DNA of 8,897 bases, taken from positions 1 through 8,897 of the forward strand of contig PEYL01000011.1 of assembly GCA_002774415.1 (NCBI GenBank). The letters are read 5' to 3'. Numbering within the stretch: the first letter of the stretch is position 1; the number at the start of each line of letters is the position of its first letter. A model generated the notes under the pieces. It made no database searches and had not been told where the DNA came from. It saw only the letters and a program-made list of their open reading frames with translations. Position numbers and translations under genes: made by a program. Shown one piece after another: positions 1 to 6,041 of the stretch. The DNA comes from Candidatus Portnoybacteria bacterium CG08_land_8_20_14_0_20_40_83 (GTDB taxonomy: Bacteria > Patescibacteriota > Minisyncoccia > Portnoybacterales > GWB1-42-6).

Positions 1-88
1 AAATTTCTTCGGGATCAATATTTTCTTTAAATGATCTGCGTATTTTAAATCCTTTGAATTTTTCTTTAAATTGTGGTAAATAATCCAT
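1..88 (-). CDS. mrdA: Penicillin-binding protein 2 (elongasome transpeptidase), N-terminal fragment
   Basis: Only the first 29 residues are in the window; the gene continues past the left edge. The peptide starts MDYLPQFKEKF, is rich in Lys and Arg, and ends in an acidic NIDPEEI stretch. Cytoplasmic tails of this kind precede the membrane anchor in PBP2 proteins of Parcubacteria-like genomes. The ATG lies inside the 3' end of mreD in another frame, so the two genes overlap by 23 bases, which suggests translational coupling. PBP2 is the class B transpeptidase that cross-links peptidoglycan during elongation, working with RodA, MreC and MreD. The name rests mainly on position (mreB-mreC-mreD-mrdA is a standard order) plus this short tail; no catalytic motif is visible. 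There is no clear Shine-Dalgarno sequence, only an A-rich stretch before the ATG. Confidence 0.7.
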   Translation of the reverse strand, partial: MDYLPQFKEKFKGFKIRRSFKENIDPEEI

Positions 89-572
89 TGATTTTCTTAA
101 ATATCATTAATCCGGCAACGGCCAGAACGAAATTTAATATAATTTCCAACAATCCAATTCTCAAAAGATTGTCCCAAAAAGCTATGTTTTGTCCCAGACC
201 CAACCAATAAAAATTCTTGATCAAAAAAAAGTTTAAAACGCTGAATAGGACACAGGAAAGGGCAATAATGGAAGTCTGACCAAAAAAATCTGTGGCTCGA
301 AAAAAGTTTTTTCCGATAAATTGAATCAACCAAGCCAATATAACAAAATCTAACGCATAAATGCCGAAGGGCCAGCTGGAAAAAATATCCAGCGCCAAAC
401 CAAAAAAAAGAGCAAAAAGCAGGGTCCGGTTGTTATGCCGCATAATTGCAAAAACTAAAATAGCTATCAATAAAATATTCGGATAAACATTAAAAACTGA
501 AAAACGGGGCACAAAAGCAACTTGCAAAATCAACAGCATAAAAAACAGTAAAAAAACAATAATTTTATTCAT
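66..572 (-). CDS. mreD: Rod shape-determining protein MreD
   Basis: This 168-residue, almost wholly hydrophobic protein has about five predicted membrane segments (roughly residues 4-20, 31-45, 50-62, 70-88 and 100-120, with a last one near 138-160). The motif GLALDIFSSWPFGIYAL around residues 58-74 matches the G-x-x-x-D-x-F/x-G signature of the MreD family, and the length is normal for it. MreD is an inner-membrane elongasome subunit that binds MreC and affects PBP2 activity. It lies after mreC, and its last codons overlap the start of mrdA. Unlike its neighbours it is separated from the preceding gene by 158 bp of hairpin-rich DNA, and a perfect 11-bp stem ends 10 bases before its ATG. No Shine-Dalgarno motif is seen. 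Sequence identity in this family is low, but topology and position agree. Confidence 0.9.
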   Translation of the reverse strand: MNKIIVFLLFFMLLILQVAFVPRFSVFNVYPNILLIAILVFAIMRHNNRTLLFALFFGLALDIFSSWPFGIYALDFVILAWLIQFIGKNFFRATDFFGQTSIIALSCVLFSVLNFFLIKNFYWLGLGQNIAFWDNLLRIGLLEIILNFVLAVAGLMIFKKINGLFTTI

Positions 573-730
573 ACTTGTAAGATGATATGGGGGAACTTAC
601 CCCCATATCAGCCGGCCCCGCTTCGCAGAGCGAGGTCGGGGAACTCCACTGGTGTCAGCCCGTAGATGAATGTTAAAAAATATTAAAGGGAATCCCCTAT
701 ACTACGTACGTAAGTCCGTGGTGTGGGGGT
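573..730. repeat. Hairpin-rich mreC-mreD spacer, possible inserted palindromic repeat
   Basis: This is the longest gap inside the mre cluster; neighbouring gaps are 32 bp or overlaps. It holds several distinct structures: the perfect hairpin at 583-610; a GC-rich hairpin at 616-641 (CCCCG paired with CGGGG, then CTTCG with CGAGG around a CAGAG loop, one bulged T); and the 10-bp palindrome TACGTACGTA at 703-712, set between CCCC at 694-697 and GGGGG at 725-729. The local GC content is well above the flanking genes, which points to inserted or specially maintained sequence. I see no ORF in it. It may be a dispersed miniature palindromic repeat, a structured leader for mreD, or an RNA-processing site. 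I do not recognise the family. Confidence 0.55.
583..610 (-). other. Perfect 11-bp hairpin just upstream of mreD
   Basis: TGATATGGGGG at 583-593 and CCCCCATATCA at 600-610 are exact inverse complements around a 6-base loop. In the transcript the stem would end 10 bases before the mreD ATG, so it would lie against the ribosome landing zone. There is no U-tract after it on the minus strand, so it does not look like an intrinsic terminator. Its position would suit control of mreD translation or transcript processing, but that is inference. Confidence 0.6.
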
Positions 731-1540
731 TTATCTGTTTCCCAAAATAATGAAAACTGTTTCTATCTCATTATAATTTATAGACGGCTTAATTTTAAAT
801 CTTTGAAAAACTTCGCTTTCGCTTGAAATTTTATTTTCTACCTCTCCTATAACAAGGCCATTTGGAATAAAGCCATCCAGGCCCGAACTTATGACTAATT
901 CTTGCGGTTTTATTTCTTTTTCCGGCGGAATCATATCTAAAATCAAACCTACGCCATGATCTCCTCTTACCACTCCGCCAACCCTTGTCTCTTGCGTCAG
1001 TGTAAAAACAGCGCTATCTGAATCTATCAGCTCTAAAACTTTGCTGAAATTATTTTTTGCCTCAGTTATTTTCCCTACCAAAAACCCGCCCGGGAGAATT
1101 ACTGCTTGATTGACAGCTACCCCGCTGTCTGTGCCTACGCCAATCAAAAAATATCGGCCGACATTTCCCGGATCAAAACCGACTAATTCTGCCTGCACCA
1201 TTTTTGATTCAAAAGAAGGTTCAATTTGCAATTGCTGGCGCAAAAACTTATTTTCCTGCGCCACTTCAGAAAGTTTTGATAATTTTGAAATTAAATCTTG
1301 ATTTTGAATCCGCAATTGGGAATTTTCGCGAATCAGGCTTTTTATATTAAATAAAATGCCTAATCCGTCCGAGAGCTTCCTGCCTGTTGACTCAAAAGGT
1401 TTTAAAATCGGCACGGCAGCTTTGAAAAAAATTTTTTTAGGCCACTCAAACCAGCCAAAAAAATTTAAAAAAATCAGCAAAATAATTGCTGCTACTAAAC
1501 TTCCCAAGATATAAAATTTTGAAAAATCCCGTTTTCGCAT
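731..1540 (-). CDS. mreC: Rod shape-determining protein MreC
   Basis: This 269-residue protein has the standard MreC plan: a short basic cytoplasmic start (MRKRDFSK), one membrane helix at about residues 10-30, a coiled coil at about 66-106 with heptad-like Leu/Ile spacing (ENSQLRIQNQDLISKLSKL), and a beta-rich periplasmic domain from about 112 to the end. Family-typical stretches include VGFDPGN, GVAVNQAVILPGG followed by LVGKI, and LVISSGLDGFIPNGLVIGEV. MreC dimerises through the coiled coil and links cytoplasmic MreB to PBP2 and MreD. It follows mreB by 32 bases and surely shares its transcript. The ATG is chosen because the membrane helix follows directly. It has no Shine-Dalgarno motif; an A-rich AACAACAAA precedes it. 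Confidence 0.95.
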   Translation of the reverse strand: MRKRDFSKFYILGSLVAAIILLIFLNFFGWFEWPKKIFFKAAVPILKPFESTGRKLSDGLGILFNIKSLIRENSQLRIQNQDLISKLSKLSEVAQENKFLRQQLQIEPSFESKMVQAELVGFDPGNVGRYFLIGVGTDSGVAVNQAVILPGGFLVGKITEAKNNFSKVLELIDSDSAVFTLTQETRVGGVVRGDHGVGLILDMIPPEKEIKPQELVISSGLDGFIPNGLVIGEVENKISSESEVFQRFKIKPSINYNEIETVFIILGNR

Positions 1541-1550
1541 TTTGTTGTTT

Positions 1551-1578
1551 GCTATTAGCTATATGCTATAAGCTATCT
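1551..1578. repeat. Heptamer tandem array GCTATNN (4 units) between mreB and mreC
   Basis: Four consecutive 7-bp units lie head to tail: GCTATTA (1551), GCTATAT (1558), GCTATAA (1565) and GCTATCT (1572). The last unit runs into the end of mreB and contains its stop codon (CTA on the plus strand at 1573-1575). The array fills most of the 32-bp gap before mreC. Arrays with the same 7-bp period but different units occur in other gaps of this gene block. Confidence 0.7.
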
Positions 1579-2625
1579 TGGCGGCTCCTGATACTGTGTT
1601 GAAACTAAAACATTTTTTAACGCGTCAATATCTTCCAAAACAATCCCGCACCCCCGCACCACCGCCGTTAAAGGATCTTCCGAAATTTTAACGGGCATCT
1701 GCGTCTCTTGAGAAATTAATCTATCCAGCCCCCGCAAAAGACTACCGCCGCCGGCCATAATTATTCCTTGCGTCATAATATCGGCGACAAGTTCCGGAGG
1801 CGACTCCTCTATCGTTGAACGAACTGCGTTGACTAAAATTTTAACCGAACGGCGCATTGCCTCCCTTATGTCGTCGGAATTAACAATTACTTCTTTTGGC
1901 AGGCCGGTAATTAAATCGCGGCCGCGCATTGATGTTTCCATTTTGTCCTCTAAAGAAAAAGCGGAGCCGACAGCAATTTTTATATCTTCGGCGGTTTTCT
2001 CGCCAAGTAACAGCTTAAACTCTTCTCTGGCGTACTGGATAATATCTTCGTTCAGTTTATCGCCGGCAATACGCAGGCTTTTCACAACAACTATTCCGCC
2101 GAGCGAAATTACGGCCACTTCCGTTGTGCCTCCGCCGATATCAACCACCATATTGCCTGTTGCTTCCTGGATCGGAAGTCTCGAGCCAATGGCTGCGGCC
2201 ATTGGCTCTTCAATCAAATAGACATCCCTGGCGCCGGCGTTTCTTGTCGCGTCTTCCACCGCTCTTTTTTCAACCTCGGTTACTCCCGAAGGCACCCCGA
2301 TTACCACTCGCGGCCTTGATAAAAATTTAATACTTCCCCGGCACACCTGATTTATGAAATATCGCAGCATCTGTTCTGTTATTTCAAAATCAGAAATCAC
2401 TCCTTCGCAAAGGGGACGCGTCGCGACAATATGGCCGGGTGTACGACCAACCATTCTTTTTGCCTCTTGGCCGATGGCTAAAATCTGCCCTGTTTTTTGA
2501 TTAATTGCCACAACCGAAGGCTCATTGATTACAATCCCTCTGCCCTTGACATAAACCAGGGTATTGGCCGTCCCTAAATCAATTCCAATGTCTTTAGAAA
2601 TTGTTCCAAAAAAATTTTTAAACAT
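1573..2625 (-). CDS. mreB: Rod shape-determining protein MreB (bacterial actin)
   Basis: The complete 350-residue protein shows all actin-fold nucleotide motifs: phosphate-1 DIGIDLGTANTLVYV (residues 12-26), the IEEPMAAAIG segment (138-147) with its conserved glutamates, phosphate-2 VVDIGGGTTEVAVISLGG (160-177), and the adenosine motif GIIMAGGGSLLRG (287-299). MFKNFF at the N-terminus is a hydrophobic membrane-binding start of the usual kind. MreB polymerises on the inner membrane and directs elongasome movement. The gene leads the mreB-mreC-mreD-mrdA order. The 110-bp gap upstream may hold its own promoter, but none is clear. The C-terminal EDPLTAVVRGCGIVLED matches the EDPLFCVAKGTGIALEH of the partial gene at the right edge, showing two MreB paralogs in the window. 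There is no Shine-Dalgarno motif; AATAAAA precedes the ATG. Confidence 0.98.
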   Translation of the reverse strand: MFKNFFGTISKDIGIDLGTANTLVYVKGRGIVINEPSVVAINQKTGQILAIGQEAKRMVGRTPGHIVATRPLCEGVISDFEITEQMLRYFINQVCRGSIKFLSRPRVVIGVPSGVTEVEKRAVEDATRNAGARDVYLIEEPMAAAIGSRLPIQEATGNMVVDIGGGTTEVAVISLGGIVVVKSLRIAGDKLNEDIIQYAREEFKLLLGEKTAEDIKIAVGSAFSLEDKMETSMRGRDLITGLPKEVIVNSDDIREAMRRSVKILVNAVRSTIEESPPELVADIMTQGIIMAGGGSLLRGLDRLISQETQMPVKISEDPLTAVVRGCGIVLEDIDALKNVLVSTQYQEPPR

Positions 2626-2695
2626 TTTTATTCGTAAATATTAGCGAGGCGCTCCACCATAAACATAGAATACATTTAACTACAATGAACGCCAA

Positions 2696-2715
2696 AATTC
2701 GTATCAATTCGTAAC
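2696..2715. repeat. 10-bp direct repeat in rseP-mreB gap
   Basis: AATTCGTATC (2696-2705) is followed directly by AATTCGTAAC (2706-2715), differing at one base. A related ATTCGTAA occurs at 2630-2637 next to the mreB start, so the same word sits near both ends of the 110-bp gap. The 10-bp period is close to one helical turn and could mark a protein-binding site, but a degenerate dispersed repeat is equally likely. No confident promoter could be picked in this gap. Confidence 0.4.
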
Positions 2716-2735
2716 GCAACTTTAAATGGCAATAA

Positions 2736-4022
2736 TCAGAAAAATCTCACAATGTCTCTATATGTTATCGCAATCATCAATAAAATCAAGAGGGCAAACC
2801 CAATAGAATGAGCCAAATTTTGAACTTTCTGACTAACCGGCGAACCCTTAATTTTTTCAATCATTAAAAACAAGACTCTGCCGCCGTCCAAAGCCGGAAA
2901 GGGAAAAGCGTTAATTACTGCCAAATTGATGGAAAGAATAGCAGTCAACTGAAGCAAATATATAAAACCCATGCCAGCCGCTTGATTTGTCAATGTATAT
3001 ATACCCACCGGCCCCACGATGTCTACCCCTGCTTTGCCTTGAATTATTAAATTTTTTAAAACTTGGAAAATTACAACTAAAAGCAGCCAGATTAAATTTA
3101 TTGTAGTTAAAAATCCTTCCCATAAAGCCTTATACCAGGGCAAGCTGATATTGGCCACGGTAGCCAGTTCAACCCCCAACGGCCCCTGACCCTGGGGAGG
3201 ATTGGTTCTTGGAACGACAGATACTTCGATATTGGAACTGCCGCGCTCGACAACAAGAATAATCTCTTTCCCTTTTTCGCTGTCCACAAACGCTTGAAAT
3301 TCAGCGGTTCTTTTTATACCCTCAAGGACTTTTCCTTCTTTATTTTTCAGTGCAATTACAAAATTCCCAGCTCTAAGACCGGCTGCTTCAGCCGGTGAAT
3401 TCCGGCTCGTGCCCACAATTTGAAGTTTGGCGCCAGGATATTTATCAACTTGGCTATCGTCTATTGCAGTTGGCAAGCCAATAATATTTCCCAGACTGAA
3501 TAAAAAAACCGCTAAAATAAAATTCATTGTTACGCCCGCAAAAAGTATTTTTGCTTTCTGCCCGGCTTTTTTTGAAGCAAAAGAACGGCTGCTGTTTACG
3601 CCTTCTCCTTCCTCGCCGTAAATTTTCACAAATCCGCCAAGAGGGATAGCATTTATTGAATAGACTGTTTGCTCTCCAAAATTTTCATCTCTCTTTCCGT
3701 TCCTCCAAAAAAAACGCCATTTTTTAAACGGTAAAGGCTTAATTATAGTCTGGCTTTCCTGAATTTCCATTTTTATCAATTCTTTATCCGTCTTTGAACT
3801 GTAGGTTTCTGAAATTAAACTGATGCCATGCTCTTCTGTAACTATTGCTATCTCTTGTTTAGACTTCTTTATTTTTTGGATGCCAAAAATTCTTGGCGGG
3901 AAACCAAATCCGAATTCGTCAACCCTTACACCGTTCCTTTTTGCAACCAAAAAATGGCCCAGTTCATGGACAAAAACCAAAAGGCCTAATATTACAATGA
4001 AAATAAGAATTGTTAAAAGCAT
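2736..4022 (-). CDS. rseP: RseP-type site-2 intramembrane zinc metalloprotease
   Basis: This 428-residue membrane protease carries the zinc motif HELGH (residues 19-23) in the first membrane helix, a GVTMN motif (163-167) in the second, one PDZ domain at about 195-270 (containing NSPAEAAGLRAGNFV), and the second active-site motif NAFPFPALDGG (371-381) with Asp379 as third zinc ligand. RseP-family enzymes cut transmembrane segments of anti-sigma factors and clear signal peptides from the membrane; the substrate here is unknown. Between FPPRIFGIQ and TVYSINAIPLGGFVKIYGE there are about 60-70 extra polar residues (roughly 50-117) that many family members lack, which explains the long protein. 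It lies 110 bp before mreB and 130 bp after frr. The ATG at 4022 puts HELGH in the first helix, as expected. AAGGA lies about 15 bases upstream, too far for a good ribosome binding site. Confidence 0.95.
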   Translation of the reverse strand: MLLTILIFIVILGLLVFVHELGHFLVAKRNGVRVDEFGFGFPPRIFGIQKIKKSKQEIAIVTEEHGISLISETYSSKTDKELIKMEIQESQTIIKPLPFKKWRFFWRNGKRDENFGEQTVYSINAIPLGGFVKIYGEEGEGVNSSRSFASKKAGQKAKILFAGVTMNFILAVFLFSLGNIIGLPTAIDDSQVDKYPGAKLQIVGTSRNSPAEAAGLRAGNFVIALKNKEGKVLEGIKRTAEFQAFVDSEKGKEIILVVERGSSNIEVSVVPRTNPPQGQGPLGVELATVANISLPWYKALWEGFLTTINLIWLLLVVIFQVLKNLIIQGKAGVDIVGPVGIYTLTNQAAGMGFIYLLQLTAILSINLAVINAFPFPALDGGRVLFLMIEKIKGSPVSQKVQNLAHSIGFALLILLMIAITYRDIVRFF

Positions 4023-4033
4023 AATTTAATTCA

Positions 4034-4154
4034 CCAATCCTTAAATTTCCAAATCCCAATTTCTAATTTCCAATAAAATGTCCAATGTCTAAATGCATAA
4101 TATGTCTCGCTCCGCGGGACTGGATTGGAAATTGGATATTGGAAATTGGAAATT
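4034..4154. repeat. Inverted pair of ATTGGAA heptamer arrays between frr and rseP
   Basis: The right arm (4124-4154) reads ATTGGAA, ATTGGAT, ATTGGAA, ATTGGAA, ATT with an exact 7-bp period. The left arm (about 4043-4074), read on the minus strand, gives ATTGGAA, ATTAGAA, ATTGGGA, TTTGGAA, ATTT with the same period. The arms face each other and can form a long imperfect hairpin around a loop of about 50 bases that contains CCGCGG. A further CCAATCC (4034-4040) and GGATTGG (4122-4128) extend the pairing. The right arm supplies the TAA stop codon of frr. This explains nearly the whole 130-bp gap. Confidence 0.75.
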
Positions 4155-4710
4155 ATACGGTGAGTATATCTCCCTCTTTCTTCTCTCCAGTTTCTTTTAT
4201 TTTATTATTATATTCATCAACCACCTTCTGAAGTTCTTCTTTGCCTCTAAATTTATCATCTTCGCGTATTTTTCCTGCTCTTTCCAAATCTTGAATCTGT
4301 TTCCAAGTGTTTTCTCTTACCAAACGAATTGCAATTCTTCCTTCTTCAAGTTTTTGATGCAACGACTTAACCAGCTCTTTTCTCGTTTCTTCGCTGGGAG
4401 AAGGCAAATTTATTCTTATGACATCGCTGTCAATTGCAGAACTTAACCCGGGAAGCGAACCAACAATAGCTTTTTCTATATTTTTAATAATTGTCTTGTC
4501 CCAGGGCTGAATAAGAAGGGCCCTGGCACCACGCACATTTATTGCGGCCAGCTGATTAAGCGGCATTTTAGAATTATAACAATCAACCATCACGTTTTCC
4601 AGCAACGCCGGACTGGACTGACCGGTCCGCAAAACAGAAATTTCCTGTTTTAGCTTTTCCAAAACTTTGTCTAAGTTCGGCCTGATATTTTTAATAATTT
4701 CTTGATACAT
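4153..4710 (-). CDS. frr: Ribosome recycling factor
   Basis: This 185-residue protein matches the full length of the RRF family and its two-domain plan: helices of domain I at both ends, and domain II in the middle at about residues 30-105. Recognisable signatures are LRTGQSSPALLENV (27-40), LLIQPWDKTIIKNIEKAI, VIRINLPSPSEETRKELVK, the arginine-rich helix RIAIRLVREN, and the C-terminal acidic/basic helix ending GDILTV. With EF-G it splits post-termination ribosomes into subunits. It lies between holB and rseP in the same direction. Its stop codon is shared with an ATTGGAA repeat array. The ATG at 4710 gives the normal N-terminus (MYQEIIKNIRPNLDKVLEKLK). No Shine-Dalgarno motif is present; the upstream GCAAAGCGAACT belongs to an inverted repeat. 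Confidence 0.97.
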   Translation of the reverse strand: MYQEIIKNIRPNLDKVLEKLKQEISVLRTGQSSPALLENVMVDCYNSKMPLNQLAAINVRGARALLIQPWDKTIIKNIEKAIVGSLPGLSSAIDSDVIRINLPSPSEETRKELVKSLHQKLEEGRIAIRLVRENTWKQIQDLERAGKIREDDKFRGKEELQKVVDEYNNKIKETGEKKEGDILTV

Positions 4711-4775
4711 AGTTCGCTTTGCTCAAATTCAAAGGTCAAAAATCAAAAATCAAATTGAATTTTGCACTTTGAACT
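4711..4775. repeat. Inverted repeat with TCAAAAA heptamers in holB-frr gap
   Basis: The ends are imperfect inverted copies: AGTTCGCTTTGCTCAAATTC from 4711 and TTGAATTTTGCACTTTGAAC up to 4774. The middle is a 7-bp tandem array: TCAAAAA (4736), TCAAAAA (4743), TCAAATT (4750). It fills nearly the whole 74-bp gap and ends directly at the frr start codon, so any ribosome binding site of frr lies inside the repeat. Confidence 0.6.
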
Positions 4776-4784
4776 ACCGCTTTT

Positions 4785-5786
4785 TTAAATCTTCAGCATT
4801 AAATTCTCTAAAATTAGCCTTGAATTAAAACTACTATCTTCAAGCAGCCGCTGAGTCTGCTGGATATTTTTTATTGATTCAATAATTTTTGCCAAAGAGA
4901 AAATGTTTTTGGAATTTTCCTCTCCCAAAACCAGAAGATTTTTGTTGCCCAACTCAGAAAGAATTTTATCCCTAAACCAAATAACCCACTGGTCCAAGAC
5001 TTCTTTTGCGCTAACGCTATTTTGCGACAAATCTTTAGCATATCTGAATCTCTCCACCAAATCTTTCTTCATTAATCTCTCCAAATCCTCAATCAATTGA
5101 ATATTTTTTGCTAAAAATTGCGGCTCATTCATTATTTTCAGTGCAACTCCCGGCCTGCCGCAGGCAAAACGAACCGCCTGAATAATTTTTGCTTTATTTT
5201 TGGCGCCAAGCTTTTGTAATCCTTCAATTATTACCTGGCTTTTAACCGGCAAAAAATTTATCATCTGACAGCGCGAAACAATAGTCGGCAAAAGCTTCTG
5301 CCAGCTGGAACTTACCAAAATCAAAACGCTTTTTTGAGACGGTTCCTCAAGAGTTTTTAAAAGGCAATTGGCAGCTTCATGAGTCAAATTCTCTGAAGAA
5401 TCAATAATAACTATTTTATGCTCGCCCGAATATGGCGAGAGATTAATCTGGTGCTGCAGAGCTCTTATCTGCTCAATTTTAATTTCCTGGATTTTTGTCT
5501 GTTTTTCTTCTTCTTTTGCCTCTGACGTTTCATTATCCGACTCTATTAATAATACGTCCGGGTGCTGGTTTCGTTCAATCAAAAGGCAATCGCGGCATTC
5601 GCCACAGCTGTCAAAATTCCCCTGTTTTTTTAGAGGCTTTTTGCATTGAAGGAGTTTCGCAAATTCAAAGGCAACTTTTTTCTTCCCGATTCCAGATGAA
5701 CCAACAAATAAATAAGCATGTGCCAGACGCCCGCCTTGCGCGCTTTTGGATAAAAACTGCCAAATTCTTTGATGGCCGATTATCAT
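4785..5786 (-). CDS. holB: DNA polymerase III subunit delta' (clamp loader)
   Basis: This 333-residue AAA+ protein starts with the conserved MIIGHQRIWQFLSKS and has LAHAYLFVGSSGIGKK, a Walker A loop (residues 29-36) ending KK rather than KT/KS. A zinc module follows (Cys48, Cys61, Cys64, Cys67), then VIIDSSENLTHEAANCLLKTLEEP (126-149) and the SRC motif (171-173), which contributes the arginine finger. ACGRPGVAL (208-216) and NSRLILENL near the end are typical of the C-terminal collar region. The subunit is part of the complex that loads the sliding clamp. A DnaX (tau/gamma) identity is less likely because of the short length and the changed P-loop. A charged insert (about 83-100, SDNETSEAKEEEKQTK) is unusual. 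It starts the housekeeping run after repeat copy A. No Shine-Dalgarno motif is seen. Confidence 0.93.
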   Translation of the reverse strand: MIIGHQRIWQFLSKSAQGGRLAHAYLFVGSSGIGKKKVAFEFAKLLQCKKPLKKQGNFDSCGECRDCLLIERNQHPDVLLIESDNETSEAKEEEKQTKIQEIKIEQIRALQHQINLSPYSGEHKIVIIDSSENLTHEAANCLLKTLEEPSQKSVLILVSSSWQKLLPTIVSRCQMINFLPVKSQVIIEGLQKLGAKNKAKIIQAVRFACGRPGVALKIMNEPQFLAKNIQLIEDLERLMKKDLVERFRYAKDLSQNSVSAKEVLDQWVIWFRDKILSELGNKNLLVLGEENSKNIFSLAKIIESIKNIQQTQRLLEDSSFNSRLILENLMLKI

Positions 5787-5795
5787 AAAAATTTA

Positions 5796-5823
5796 AAAAA
5801 TTAAAATGCAAAAATCAAAATTT
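5796..5823. repeat. Weak A-rich heptad array upstream of holB
   Basis: Four A-rich units keep a 7-bp step: AAAAATT (5796), AAAATGC (5803), AAAAATC (5810) and AAAATTT (5817). Low complexity makes this the weakest of the heptamer arrays; it resembles the TCAAAAA array on the other side of holB. On the minus strand it also gives promoter-like TTGATT and TAAATT words, but these lie too close to the ATG to trust. Confidence 0.35.
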
Positions 5824-5836
5824 TATTTTCGTTTAT

Positions 5837-6015
5837 CGCACATGTGAAAAATTTGTCGGAAAATTGAGGCGAGCCGAGCGTTAAAAAATTGTCAGCGGGG
5901 AGGAGCAAAGCGACGAGTTTACCACGACAATTTTAGCTTGGCGAGTCCGATTTTATCAAATTTTTGCACCTGCGCGCAGTTTTTTGGCTACTTTTTTGCT
6001 GACAAAAAAGTAGCC
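5837..6015. repeat. Composite palindromic element, copy A
   Basis: A long imperfect palindrome (left arm about 5837-5899, right arm about 5922-5976) is followed 9 bp later by a perfect 13-bp stem, GGCTACTTTTTTG (5986-5998) and CAAAAAAGTAGCC (6003-6015), with loop CTGA. Arm words such as GTGAAAAATTTGTCGG / TTATCAAATTTTTGCAC and GGCGAGCC / GGCGAGTCC pair across the centre. Copy B at 8621-8798 has the same parts, order, orientation and almost the same length. The gap of 255 bp between holB and the glycosyltransferase gene holds no ORF. No U-tract follows the stem on the minus strand, so a plain terminator is unlikely. Confidence 0.8.
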
Positions 6016-6023
6016 TTGGGTTT

Positions 6024-6039
6024 GTCGCTAAATAGCGAC
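6024..6039 (-). other. Short hairpin directly after glycosyltransferase stop codon
   Basis: GTCGCT (6024-6029) and AGCGAC (6034-6039) form a perfect 6-bp stem with loop AAAT, two bases after the TAA of the glycosyltransferase gene. It is followed on the minus strand by AAACCC rather than a U-run, so it is not a canonical intrinsic terminator; together with the 13-bp stem of copy A it could protect or end the transcript. Confidence 0.45.
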
Positions 6040-6041
6040 AT

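Noticed and set aside
2183..2208. 11-bp perfect inverted repeat (GAGCCAATGGC / GCCATTGGCTC) inside mreB
   Set aside because: It codes for the conserved EPMAAAIGS motif; the symmetry follows largely from the required residues and codon choice, unlike the palindromes in the glycosyltransferase gene.
1829..2221. Plus-strand ORF of 130 codons opposite mreB
   Set aside because: It is the antisense shadow of a highly conserved gene and its translation has no family features; other plus-strand ORFs in the window are the same kind of shadow.
3378..3396. 8-bp hairpin ACCGGCTG / CAGCCGGT inside rseP
   Set aside because: It falls in the codons of the conserved PDZ segment PAEAAGL, is short, and is likely coincidence.
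4512..4546. Inverted GC-rich words (CCAGGGC / GCCCTGG) inside frr
   Set aside because: Short stem within conserved codons for LLIQPWD and nearby residues; no reason to assign a function.
5986..6015. Perfect 13-bp stem as a rho-independent terminator for the glycosyltransferase operon
   Set aside because: On the minus strand it is followed by AAAAAACTG, not a U-tract, and the same stem design recurs in copy B upstream of genes; a composite repeat explains it better.
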